Positions 16,827 to 25,540 of a stretch of 64,000 nucleotides of DNA are shown one piece after another. Source of the DNA: Rhodococcus oryzae (GTDB taxonomy: Bacteria; Actinomycetota; Actinomycetes; Mycobacteriales; Mycobacteriaceae); contig NZ_SUMD01000002.1 of NCBI RefSeq assembly GCF_005049235.1, forward strand, positions 62,001-126,000, written 5' to 3'. The stretch's first letter is position 1; each line of letters starts with the position of its first letter. The notes under the pieces are model-generated. The model saw nothing but the letters and a program-made list of their open reading frames with translations. It searched no databases and had not been told where the DNA came from. A program made the translations under genes and the position numbers.

Positions 16827-18191
16827 GTGAACAGGACCTCGATGAAGGCGACCCGCTGGCAGCTGCGCTCGTGGGTCTTGCTCGGAACAGCAGTCACGAC
16901 CGGCGTCGGGCTGACGGTGCTGTTGGTGTTCGCGCGCTTGCAGGCTGGCAAAGCGGTGTGGGAGAACGGTTTCTACCTCAACGGATCTCAGTGGTTCGAT
17001 GCCGCTCGCACCACGGTCACCTTGATCGGGATCATCGGCCTCGGCGGCGCAGCCTTCCTCGCCTATCGCAAGCAGCTCGCCACCGAGGCAGCGCACGTGC
17101 TCCAGAAAGAAGCACATGTCCTCCAGAAGACAGGGGAACTGCGTAGCCGCTACACCACTTGCGCAGAACAGCTCGGACACGACTCTCCTGCGATCCGACA
17201 GGCAGGAATCTACGCTCTCGCCTCCCTCGCCGACGACTGGCACATCTACGGAAACGATGCCGAGCGCCAGGTCTGCATCGACCTCCTGTGCGCATACCTT
17301 CGGACAGACCGTGCCCCATCCAGCGTGCCCACCCCGCCTGGGCCAGGCCCACTTCCTCAACGGACCATCGCCGGCCGAAAGTCCCCCCGATTGACCCCCA
17401 ACCCGCCACAACCGGCCCCGGACCGTCAGGAGCGGGAAGTCCGCGCTGCGGTCATCAATGTCATCCGTCGCCGCGCGAGAAAAACAGCCAGCCCCGAAAA
17501 ATGCTGGCCAGCTGGTGCGCTCTCTCTCAACTCGGCGGACCTTTCCCGTGCGGACCTTTCCCGCGCGACGCTGTCCCGCGCGGACCTCTACGCCGCGATT
17601 CTGACCTCCGCGAGGCTGCCCGCCGCGGACCTGTCCGGCGCGAAGCTGACGCACGCGGACATGTCCCATGCGGATATGTCCGGCGCGGACCTGACCGGCG
17701 CGACGCTGTTCCGCGCGACCCTGGTTGACACGAACCTGTTCGGCGCGAAGCTGATCGGCGCGAACATGCGCGCTGCGAACCTGATTGACGCGAAGCTGTC
17801 CTCCGCGACCTTGACCGACGCTAGGTTGGCCGGCGCGAGGTTGACCGGCGCGGACCTGACCGGCGCAAGGCTGACCGGCGCAAGGCTGACCGGCGCGACA
17901 CTGACCAGTGCGATTCTGTTCAGCGCGGACTTGTCCCGCGCGACGCTGTCCCGCGCGACGCTGTCCGGCGCGAACCTGACCGGCGCGACGCTCGCCAGCG
18001 CGAACCTGAAGCTCGCGGACCTGACCGGCGCGGACCTGACCAGTGCGGACCTGACCGGCGCGGACCTGACCGGCGCGACGCTCGACGACGCCAACCTGAC
18101 GCACGCGGACCTGACCGATATTCGCTATTCAGCCTCAACCCTGTGGCCGGATGGATTCTCACCTCCCCTGCCGGCCTCGACTGGTTCCTGA
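16827..18191 (+). CDS. Membrane-anchored pentapeptide-repeat protein
   Basis: A 454-residue protein with two N-terminal membrane helices ('WVLLGTAVTTGVGLTVLLVF' and 'TVTLIGIIGLGGAAFLAY'). A middle domain follows ('RYTTCAEQLGHDSPAIRQAG', then 'IYALASLADD') that often precedes pentapeptide repeats. From about residue 232 to 435 there is an almost unbroken run of A(D/N/T/R/K)Lxx units, which fold as a right-handed four-sided helix. The GTG start has AGGAAG upstream. Some pentapeptide proteins mimic DNA and protect gyrase; most membrane forms have unknown roles, and nothing here decides between them. The repeat DNA (17530-18110) gives a long spurious frame on the other strand. Confidence 0.85.
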   Translation: MNRTSMKATRWQLRSWVLLGTAVTTGVGLTVLLVFARLQAGKAVWENGFYLNGSQWFDAARTTVTLIGIIGLGGAAFLAYRKQLATEAAHVLQKEAHVLQKTGELRSRYTTCAEQLGHDSPAIRQAGIYALASLADDWHIYGNDAERQVCIDLLCAYLRTDRAPSSVPTPPGPGPLPQRTIAGRKSPRLTPNPPQPAPDRQEREVRAAVINVIRRRARKTASPEKCWPAGALSLNSADLSRADLSRATLSRADLYAAILTSARLPAADLSGAKLTHADMSHADMSGADLTGATLFRATLVDTNLFGAKLIGANMRAANLIDAKLSSATLTDARLAGARLTGADLTGARLTGARLTGATLTSAILFSADLSRATLSRATLSGANLTGATLASANLKLADLTGADLTSADLTGADLTGATLDDANLTHADLTDIRYSASTLWPDGFSPPLPASTGS

Positions 18192-18311
18192 CGATCGGCC
18201 TTCCAATAATCGGCCGTTTCCCGTTGACGGACGGCGAGGAGCACGCAAATCGCAATAGCGGCACCGGACCCTGCAATGGACCCTGTCTGCTCCGCGAGCT
18301 GAGCTATACAA

Positions 18312-18342
18312 CCCCACGAGTCAACCAAACCGGGGCAGTCCC
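18312..18342. repeat. Palindromic element D (right half)
   Basis: GTCAACCAAACCGGGGCAGT then CCC. Its right edge is exactly where homology of the second zinc-finger gene copy begins, so the copy was cut here. Confidence 0.6.
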
Positions 18343-19313
18343 GTCCGCCACTGACCGAACGTGCGTGCACCGACTGCGCCGGGACCGGACAGATTCTGGG
18401 CGAATGCATGTGCATACATCTCGGACCGCCGAGGATCATCGACCTCGACGCGGCGACCGCTGAACCGGCGGGTACGTACGAGCCGAACCAGGACTGCTCG
18501 ACCTGCGCCGGCACCGGCCACTACCACCGTCACTGCTACGACTGCGACGGCACGGGTGTGCTGACCGGGCCTATCCCGACAACCATCACCATCGCGGGCG
18601 GCGCCCCCATCGTGATCGACGGCCAGCCAGCGGCCCTGGCCCACCGGATCCCCGTCACTGCGCGGTGCAGTTTCGGGCCCCATGAAGTGGTCGTCCGTTG
18701 GAGCGTCGACTCGAAGACCATCATCGATCAGGCGCTCACCGCTGCGGGCCTCGACCCACAGCGAATCATCGTGCGAAACAACCGCTTTCACGAATTGGAG
18801 ATCCCCCGGTGGGCCGCCGGCATCGCCGCGTTCCGTGCCATCGTCGAGGACGGGCGAGTCGAGAAGGACCCGCCGTTGGACGCAGCGCTGGAACAGAATG
18901 CGATGGGATCCGGTCTCGGCTGGTCTGCGCTCATGCCGACAGCCGAGCACGTCGCCACCGGCATCGAGGCGAGCCTGCTCGCCGACTACCGCACCTTGCT
19001 GCCGGGGACGCTTCCTCCGAACCGTAGGGGTGACGTGGCCGCGCGAATCGGCGTAGACCTCGACGCACGTGGTGTGCCTGTATCGCGTGCGCTGTCGTTC
19101 GAGTCGATGCCGACGATTCGGCAACTGCTCGTCGATGTCGCCGAGTCGGCCGCCGCCCGCGGGCTGCATGCGGTGCTCACGATGGATTTCATCGCCACGG
19201 GCGAATGGGGTCCTGTCGTAACACTTCTCGACTCGGGCCTGACTCTCGTCGCGAAGGGGGCCACCTCTTACACCATCGAGCACGCCCTCTTGTCCGCCCT
19301 TGACCGACTCTGA
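18342..19313 (+). pseudogene. 5'-truncated second copy of the DnaJ-type zinc-finger gene
   Basis: From 'PPLTERACTDCAGTGQ' to the stop, this matches the full gene at 6128-7546 nearly base for base (about 93% by eye). It lacks the first ~150 codons and any nearby start with a ribosome site; the first in-frame ATG is at 18408, inside the zinc-finger region. All CxxCxGxG motifs and the C-terminal domain are kept, with 'CYDCDGTG' replacing 'CYDCGGTG'. No internal stop has appeared, so the event is recent or the fragment is still expressed. The duplication extends through the downstream palindromic element (A and E). Confidence 0.75.
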
Positions 19314-19321
19314 TCCGCAGC

Positions 19322-19377
19322 GGAGGGAACTGCCCAGTTCAGTTGGTTAGTCAGCCAGAGCGGGGCAGTTCCGCTCC
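19322..19377. repeat. Palindromic element E (complete)
   Basis: GGAGGGAACTGCCC and GGGGCAGTTCCGCTCC flank a centre containing CAGTTGGTTAGTCAGCCAG. It sits at the same distance after the stop as element A does in the first copy, so it was duplicated with the gene. Confidence 0.6.
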
Positions 19378-19390
19378 CACACGTGGGGTC

Positions 19391-20488
19391 CTAGCCGGCG
19401 TACCACCGTGAGACAGGCCAGTCAGGGGCGGCTTTGGCGTCCGCAGTCCACCGTGTACGCGGGGTGGCCGACTGCAGAAGGTGCTGCAGTGCCTCTGAGT
19501 CTCCTAGGTTGCGAGCCTGCTCGTCGTCGAGTTCGGTCACTACTGGGCGTGGGGGCACAGCGATGTTCACGGCAATGTCGTCGCCGGGGCGCTCGAACGC
19601 CGTCTTGGTTGCTGCTGCAACGATTTCGGTGTTGATGCTCAGGGTCTCGGCTGCGTCAAGCCTGTACGGGCCCCGATGACGAAGCCCCGGCCGGAGCATG
19701 ACGAGGAGGCAGTGTGGTCCGACTGGATACAGCACTACGGCGCTGCCCATCGCACCAACAAAGGCCGACCGAGGCAGCGGTGGTCCGGCAAGGAAGACCA
19801 CCGGGTCATCACTGGCGACGAGTGGAGATGCAGTCCGATAGACCGCCCATTCTCGCTGGTACAAGGCGTCCGCGACGACGTTGCGCACATCCTTGATCAT
19901 CAGGTCGAGCGCCTCGTGCTTCGGATGGTCCTGCCGGCGATTCATCGACTCCTCGATCTGCGCCGGGCTCCACTGCGGGTTCGCCTTCCTCAAGAACAGA
20001 CGCTTGGCAGAGTCCGGCCCCTCGACCAGTGGAATCGCCCGCTGCCGATTGCCGACCGTCCGGGTGATCTGCAGCCCCAGGAACACCGACAGATCCCGTT
20101 TCAGCGCAACATCGGACACCACGCCGGCGCCCCATGCGGTGAGTGCGTCCAGGTGGCATGCACATTCGGATTCGATTCGCGCGAGATGGGTTTCGATCCA
20201 CTTCAGCGGCAGGTCCATCGTGCCGTCGACCTCGGGCAGACTGTAGAAGTTGTTCTGGTACGCAACCTCCTTCGGAGGCTGCGGCCGGTGGGCCTGCTGG
20301 GAATCAACCTGAGTCGGCTGTACCTTCCCGTCCACCGCCCACCGCCGCAAGTACATCTGCGGAACGTGGTGGTGCTTCTTCCCTTGCTCGGAGCGACCGA
20401 TGCGTCGAGACTCCTCGACGAACTCGTCCTCCAGCCAGGGATGCTCGAACCGCATCGTCGCGATCAGGGTCGTCAGGCCAGGAAGCAT
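19391..20488 (-). CDS. DUF4238 family protein
   Basis: A 365-residue protein. 'KKHHHVPQMYLRRWA' (about residues 37-51) is the hallmark of DUF4238, followed by 'YQNNFYSLPEVDGTMDLPLK' and later 'SDDPVVFL', also typical of the family. No biochemical role is established; members are common in mobile and defence regions and have been suspected to be nucleases because of the conserved His cluster. The start is uncertain (ATG 20488 or 20455), with no clear ribosome site for either. It is divergent from the winged-helix protein gene at 20700. Confidence 0.75.
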   Translation of the reverse strand: MLPGLTTLIATMRFEHPWLEDEFVEESRRIGRSEQGKKHHHVPQMYLRRWAVDGKVQPTQVDSQQAHRPQPPKEVAYQNNFYSLPEVDGTMDLPLKWIETHLARIESECACHLDALTAWGAGVVSDVALKRDLSVFLGLQITRTVGNRQRAIPLVEGPDSAKRLFLRKANPQWSPAQIEESMNRRQDHPKHEALDLMIKDVRNVVADALYQREWAVYRTASPLVASDDPVVFLAGPPLPRSAFVGAMGSAVVLYPVGPHCLLVMLRPGLRHRGPYRLDAAETLSINTEIVAAATKTAFERPGDDIAVNIAVPPRPVVTELDDEQARNLGDSEALQHLLQSATPRTRWTADAKAAPDWPVSRWYAG

Positions 20489-20699
20489 GGGGCGCAGTGT
20501 AGAAGCCGGGTCCGACAGCCGACCTCGACCATCGTCCTTCTCCTCCGTGCACGCGGTCGCTGGGAGGAGCAGCCGGATGACCTTCGCTCCGCCCCCAGCA
20601 CTGGTGACCGCGCAGCCACATCACGTATCGCACGGTCCCGCTCACGCGTGCCCGGCGAAGTGACGCGCTGGGCTGCGCCTTCACCAGAAGGGGTCAAGA

Positions 20700-22129
20700 T
20701 GTCAACTAGGACCGGAGGAAGTCCCTCCAAGCAGCGCGAAGAACTGGGAGACCTGATGGGACGTTCACCCGACCATCTGACCGTGGCGCAGCACGACCTG
20801 CTGAAATGGGTCGCCGACGGATGCGCCGATGGCGTGTACGACGGGACCTCACACCGTGTATCGGCACGCGGCCTGCACAACCGAGGACTGATACAGGTAG
20901 TGGGAAGGAGCAAGACCTGGACCGCGAAGATCACCCCCCAGGGCACGCGAGTTCTGCAAGAGCAGACCAAACGCGTCGAGGCCGAGCGTCAGCGTGAACG
21001 AAAGGAAGCGCAAGCCCGAGCCGAGCAAGAACGTGAACGGCAGTTACTCCAGGCACGCGCGATCGAGGTATTGGATGCCGTCGTAGCCGCGGGCGGACGA
21101 CTCGAACTCGGGGCTGACATCAACGTCCATGGCATCGAGCAGATTGAGGGCTTACTGGCCAGAGAAGGACTGCTGCCCGTAGGCCAGCGACTTACACATG
21201 AGCCGACCCGGATGGACCCAACCCTCGGCGTCACCGCCTACCTCGAGCCAGATTTCACGACGCTGACACCCCTGAGGGACTTCAAGGTCACCCGACAACT
21301 GCGTGACCCCCATCCGGCAGTGGTCACATTCCAGGACAAGCGCGCATATGTGTCCAAAAAGCAGATCTCGCGCACAGCCAGGCTCCTGCAGGCAATCGTG
21401 TCTGCGGCGACCGAGATGGGGTGGAAGGTCTCCCGGCCTCACAACGCCTACAGGGGTCACAGCGAGGTAAGCCCCGATCTCGCGCTCAGTCTGCCCTCGT
21501 CCGAGGTGGCCGTTACCGTTCGTGAACTCGACCAACGCGGCAGGACTGGTTTCGCCTTCACCACCGGCACCGAGTACTACACCCGAGTCCAGACCACGAC
21601 CGCGAACAAGGGCTTCCTAGCCTCCGGCAGGCTCGAACTGACTCTCACCAAGCAGTGGGACCGACAGTCGATCCTGAGCCTGCGTGACACCGGCGAAACC
21701 ACTCTCGAAGAGCAGATTCCCACCTTCATCCAACGCCTCGAGATATCCGAGGCACAAGCTCACTGGGCACGAGAAGAGGAGGCACGCCGCACGGAAATCC
21801 GCGAGGTCCGCTGGCAAGAGGTCAGGAAGGAGGCGTTTACTGCGCTCACCCAGCAACGCAATGCCGAGAAGCTTCGCGACGAACTGGCGCGACGCGACTC
21901 TGTGGCAGCCATGCGGGAGTACGCCGACGAGATCGATGCCGTCACCGCTCGATCCACAGGCTTCGACGCCGAGGCCGCACACGAATGGGCCAACTGGATC
22001 CGCCAACACGCCGAAGCTACCGATCCGCTCAACGGGCCGTTACGCATCATGCAGGTAACGTCCTGCAGCCACGAAGACCTCGAACCGCACATGAAAGGTT
22101 GGAGCACGTACGGACCCCGTCGGCGGTAG
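20700..22129 (+). CDS. Unknown protein with winged-helix start and coiled coil
   Basis: A 476-residue protein I do not recognise. Residues about 25-85 ('HLTVAQHDLLKWVADG', 'ARGLHNRGLIQV', 'AKITPQGTRVL') look like a winged helix. A highly charged coiled coil follows (about 85-120). The middle domain ('AVVTFQDKRAYVSKKQISRT', 'ELDQRGRTGFAFTTG') and the C-terminal coiled region (about 330-420) have no known signature. The start is supported by AGAAGGGG five bases before ATG 20700; the frame is open much further upstream but without a ribosome site and overlapping the DUF4238 gene. The charge pattern suggests nucleic-acid binding. Confidence 0.65.
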
Positions 22130-22137
22130 CCAACCAT

Positions 22138-22154
22138 CACGCTGGCCCAGCGTG
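22138..22154. terminator. Short hairpin between convergent genes
   Basis: CACGCTG-GCC-CAGCGTG, nine bases past the stop of the 20700 gene and facing the end of the CD-NTase gene. Confidence 0.4.
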
Positions 22155-22284
22155 CAGAGCTTCGCGTCAACGGTTCACACCACTCCACGGGGCTCTATCA
22201 CTTTTCCTCGCTAGAGCCCGCCCCGCAGGCCGCTGGAGTCCGGCACCGGTAATCCGACCTATGCCGGGTTACCAGTTCCGCCAG

Positions 22285-23613
22285 CTACCCGCCCATACCC
22301 GGCTGGACGATGACCTGCTGGCGGTCTCGAGCGACGCAGACTCCGTCCTTGACGATATAGACCTCCACGTAGTGGCCGCCGATGTATTCGGTGTGCTCGT
22401 ACATGCTCGATTCCCCGCGCCTAACCTGTCCGCGCAGCTGATTGCGTCGTCTGGCCTCGGCGCCGGTGTTCTTGACCTTCCAGTACACCTGGTAGGGCTC
22501 CGGCACCGTGCAGACGTCGAGTCGGAAGTCGATGTAGCGGCCCTTGCCGACCCGATCGCCACGTTTGGGCAGATCGTACGGTCTCAGTACACCCGCACGC
22601 CGTACCCGCCCGACGAGGCGGACCGACGCTGAAATCCGCACCGGGATGCGCAGGGTGGTGTCAATGAACTGCTCACCCGTGTCCTCGCGAGCCGCACTCC
22701 CTGTGACGGTGTCCGCCGCTGGTGGCGCCTGGAAACGGGTACCGAAGATCGCCTGCCACGCCACGAGGCTCGTGGCCTTGTCGGGCTCGTCGTATGCCTC
22801 GCGGATCTTGCCGGCGTAGTGGTGAATCTGCCGGCGGAAGTTTGCGTACCCGTCCTGGTCCCATCGCCCACTGAAGTCCTGGCCCGTCCCTGCTGGATCC
22901 CAGATGGCTGGCATGAAGTGGTTCGCCTGCAGATACTGGTCCAGGTCCTTGACGATGTTGACCAGCGCAGTCGGAATGTCCCCGTAGTGACCGGCGTCGA
23001 CGTCGGTGCGCCAGGACTCGATGCGCTCCCCGACGAGGATTGTCAGGAGCACTGACTTCACTGAGAAGGTCGTCTTGCTGTCACGCAGGTATTTGAGGAG
23101 GCGCAGGACGGTCGGCAGGCGTCCACCGGTGATACGGGTCTTGCCTTCGAGCCATGCGGTGAAGCTCTCCGGGTCAGAGTGCTCCCAGTCGTTGGTCTTG
23201 TTGTTGGTGATGTCCATTCGCGACTCGACGTAGGGAATGACGTCGATGTGGAAGGGGTCGGCGTAGTCGATGTACACGCACCGCGTACGCCGATGGGCCA
23301 TCCCCTTGTACCGACCGCTGCCGTCGAACGCCTTGTAGAGCTCCTGCGTGTACTGCGCTGGGGTCCAGTCCGGGTGCTCCTTCAGCGACAGAAGCACATC
23401 CGCGTCGTACTCGCGCGACCCGACTGGCTTGATGATCGTCCGCTGCGCGAACGACCCCTGTGCGACGACGTCGAGAAAGAACTCACCGAAGACCTCGTGG
23501 TCCCGCAGGAATGACGAGATCGCATCGACTCGCTTGTTGAGCGTCTCGATGCGCGAGTCGTCGAGGTTGACGGTGTTCTCGAGAAAGTGCTTGAAGTAGG
23601 CGTGGAGTTTCAT
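22285..23613 (-). CDS. cdnD: CD-NTase (CBASS cyclic-oligonucleotide synthase) with AGS-C domain
   Basis: A 442-residue cGAS/DncV-like nucleotidyltransferase. The active site reads GSFAQRT (residues 53-59), then the two metal-binding Asp of 'YDADVLL' (70, 72), and a third Asp in 'FHIDVIPYV' (124). The C-terminal ~130 residues ('YQVYWKVKNTGAEARRRNQL', 'HYVEVYIVKDG') match the AGS-C sensor domain often fused to these enzymes. On phage infection such enzymes make a cyclic di- or trinucleotide that activates a linked effector. The ATG overlaps the Cap5 stop as ATGA. The gene symbol is tentative: which clade it belongs to and which nucleotide it makes cannot be read here. Confidence 0.85.
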   Translation of the reverse strand: MKLHAYFKHFLENTVNLDDSRIETLNKRVDAISSFLRDHEVFGEFFLDVVAQGSFAQRTIIKPVGSREYDADVLLSLKEHPDWTPAQYTQELYKAFDGSGRYKGMAHRRTRCVYIDYADPFHIDVIPYVESRMDITNNKTNDWEHSDPESFTAWLEGKTRITGGRLPTVLRLLKYLRDSKTTFSVKSVLLTILVGERIESWRTDVDAGHYGDIPTALVNIVKDLDQYLQANHFMPAIWDPAGTGQDFSGRWDQDGYANFRRQIHHYAGKIREAYDEPDKATSLVAWQAIFGTRFQAPPAADTVTGSAAREDTGEQFIDTTLRIPVRISASVRLVGRVRRAGVLRPYDLPKRGDRVGKGRYIDFRLDVCTVPEPYQVYWKVKNTGAEARRRNQLRGQVRRGESSMYEHTEYIGGHYVEVYIVKDGVCVARDRQQVIVQPGMGG

Positions 23614-24827
23614 GGTGTGACCGCCAGGGTGAAGTTGTAGCCACCGTCCGACACCCGGTCGTGCACCCGAAGAGTTGGATGGACGTTCCTCATCGGAGTC
23701 CGTCCGATTGTCACCGCTGCGGTGACAGGTACCGCAGGAAGGACGTCGATCTCCTCTATGCCTGGGTGGTCGACCTCTATGTGCGACAACAGGTCCCGCC
23801 ATGTGCGGGTGAAGTTCTCGAGCGACCCCGGGGAGCTGATGATCTCGGGCCCCGGTGTGACTCCGATTGGCCGCACCTCGTACACGGTTGTCGATGCGTC
23901 GACAGACGCCGGAAGCCGAGCGATGTCGATGCTTCCGGATACCGAGAACATCACCGCGACCTGGTGCGGATCCGTCCCTCCTCTGCGGGTCACGTACTCG
24001 AAGTCGACGGTAAGAGCATCGGGCACCCATCCCCAGCCCTCGCCATGTCCGCGTCGTTTCGCGTAGATCTGCGCCGGAGTTGTGTCGTCCAGTTCGGCGC
24101 CGAGCGCGATCAGGAGGGGAATTCGAGCAAACGCGAATACCGAAATATGCCGGACCGACTCCCTGTCGATTCGGGCACGCAGCAATCGGAGCCGCTCCTG
24201 GATCATCGCCACGCCGGTCGACCAGTACACCTCAGCCGACTCGGCCTCGCCGGGCAGGTGCCGCAGATCCACCTCGAGTTCGTCAATTCCAATCAGGCTG
24301 TAGTCGGGATACCGGGAGTCGGCCAACAGGGTGGCGGCCACGGTCTGTGGATTGACGGTCACACCTGCGCCCCGGATCGCACCAACAACGCGTAGGACGG
24401 TCGTCCGATCCTCATCACGCAGCGCGGTTAGCTGGCGGATCCTGTGCTCGTGCTCACGCTTGATGCGACGCAACATGTCGACGTCGTATACGTCCCACAT
24501 AGTGGCGTTGTCGATGACACGGTGCTGGTCGTAGCAGAGCAACATCAGGTTGTCTGCGGTGTTGCGTTCCTCGCCCGGCAGCGGCGCATTTCCTCGCGGC
24601 GAACCGGGGCTGGTGGACCAACCGACGATGTGGGCAAGCTGGCCGACGGCGACCTCGGCGCCGGTGTACTGATCGTCGAGCAGTCGCTTGTTGCACATCG
24701 CACACCGGCCACCGGCGGCGACCCACACGCGCAGCGCGACCCGATCGGGGATGGTTCGTGTCTCGTTGTTGGGGCCCACCGCACGATACGGCGAGCTAGA
24801 CCGCGTTGCATCTGACTGATTCGGCAC
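23610..24827 (-). CDS. cap5: Cap5: HNH endonuclease-SAVED effector of CBASS
   Basis: A 405-residue effector. The N-terminal HNH domain has the zinc pair 'CAMC', 'LAHIVGW' with the catalytic His, then 'NTADNLMLLCYDQHRVID'. The remaining ~270 residues, from about residue 140, form a SAVED domain, the cyclic-nucleotide sensor of Cap4/Cap5. On binding the signal made by the adjacent CD-NTase, Cap5 proteins assemble and degrade DNA, killing the infected cell. The GTG at 24827 is preferred because GGGAAGG lies six bases upstream; ATG 24842 has none. No ubiquitin-like, HORMA or TRIP13 helper genes are present, so this looks like a short CBASS operon. Confidence 0.85.
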   Translation of the reverse strand: MPNQSDATRSSSPYRAVGPNNETRTIPDRVALRVWVAAGGRCAMCNKRLLDDQYTGAEVAVGQLAHIVGWSTSPGSPRGNAPLPGEERNTADNLMLLCYDQHRVIDNATMWDVYDVDMLRRIKREHEHRIRQLTALRDEDRTTVLRVVGAIRGAGVTVNPQTVAATLLADSRYPDYSLIGIDELEVDLRHLPGEAESAEVYWSTGVAMIQERLRLLRARIDRESVRHISVFAFARIPLLIALGAELDDTTPAQIYAKRRGHGEGWGWVPDALTVDFEYVTRRGGTDPHQVAVMFSVSGSIDIARLPASVDASTTVYEVRPIGVTPGPEIISSPGSLENFTRTWRDLLSHIEVDHPGIEEIDVLPAVPVTAAVTIGRTPMRNVHPTLRVHDRVSDGGYNFTLAVTP

Positions 24828-24857
24828 CGGTGACCTTCCCATCGAACGGACTCAGAG

Positions 24858-25256
24858 CTAGCAGATCACACTGGTCCGACAGCGCTGAGCGTCAGCGGGA
24901 GGGACTGCTCCCAGATGGATCGCCCGATCGCGGTACTCCGTGAGGGCTTTGATGTTTGCAGTTGCCGCAACGCCATCAACGTCAGCCGGCCAGAGGTTTC
25001 CGGCGTTGACCCGCCTGAGCGCGTCGTCGATTCCGACCGAAAGGTACCGCTGGCCAGGATTCTTCGGGTAGAAGGTCGACTGCCTGTTTTGTCGCAGGGT
25101 TGCCTTGAGCGCCAACTCCCAGGCGTTCACAACGAGCGTCACGGTGACCCCGTCGCGGTAGGTCATCTGGGGCTTGTTGTAGACCTCGATGGCAGCAAGC
25201 ATGGCTGCGAGCGAGTTCTCGACCAGTCGCTTGATCGAGACGCACGGCGCGCTCAC
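24858..25256 (-). CDS. Truncated DUF3644 family protein
   Basis: A 132-residue product whose first ~110 residues ('YNKPQMTYRDGVTVTLVVNA', then 'WELALKATL') match the N-terminal part of DUF3644, a family seen in restriction and defence clusters. Relatives are usually much longer. After 'EYRDRAIHLG' the frame enters a half-copy of the island's palindromic element (F, 24901-24916) and ends in 14 unrelated residues, so the 3' part of the gene has been lost. It starts at a GTG and lies 30 bases before Cap5 on the same strand, so it may still be co-transcribed with CBASS. Confidence 0.65.
   Translation of the reverse strand: MSAPCVSIKRLVENSLAAMLAAIEVYNKPQMTYRDGVTVTLVVNAWELALKATLRQNRQSTFYPKNPGQRYLSVGIDDALRRVNAGNLWPADVDGVAATANIKALTEYRDRAIHLGAVPPADAQRCRTSVIC
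24901..24916. repeat. Palindromic element F (left half)
   Basis: GGGACTGCTCCCAGAT differs by one base from the left end of element B (GGGACTGCCCCCAGAT). It marks the truncation of the DUF3644 gene. Confidence 0.55.
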
Positions 25257-25540
25257 GGGCGTGATGCTACAGGCAGGGTGATGACTTCTCGTTGGCCGTC
25301 GCGGTGGAATGGCCGTACTGCGCTGCGTCCCACGGCAGCGCTCCCCGGGGTCAAGGACAGGGTCTCGGCGAGGTCGAGATCAGAGCGCTGTGACCCACGG
25401 ATTCACCAAGGGCGGCGCCAGATCCATCGGCCGATCCGTGCGCTATAGCAACGCGGCCGTGCGGTCCGGGCGCGGTGGGGTCTGTTCTGGTCTGTGGTGA
25501 TACGAAATCATGTTCGCACCCCGAAATTCGGCTGTCGCAC

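Noticed and set aside
16515-18104. A 529-residue minus-strand frame of 'RAGQVRAGQ' repeats opposite the pentapeptide gene
   Set aside because: It is the antisense shadow of the periodic pentapeptide-repeat DNA; its apparent repeats follow from the 15-base periodicity.
18125-18310. A 61-residue minus-strand coding remnant left of element D with one hydrophobic helix
   Set aside because: It overlaps the 3' end of the pentapeptide gene, has no recognisable family, and could be chance.
7555-19377. Palindromic elements as integron attC sites
   Set aside because: Gene-element alternation is suggestive, but no integron-type integrase (with its extra domain) and no conserved GTTRRRY/RYYYAAC core pair were seen. 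Kept only as an alternative.
19676-20699. An 817-residue form of the winged-helix protein starting at 19676
   Set aside because: The added part is antisense to the DUF4238 gene and lacks a ribosome site; ATG 20700 has one.
23614-24030. Longer CD-NTase form starting near 24030
   Set aside because: The extra residues are an antisense-like Arg-rich frame within Cap5; ATG 23613 overlaps the Cap5 stop and begins a typical CD-NTase.
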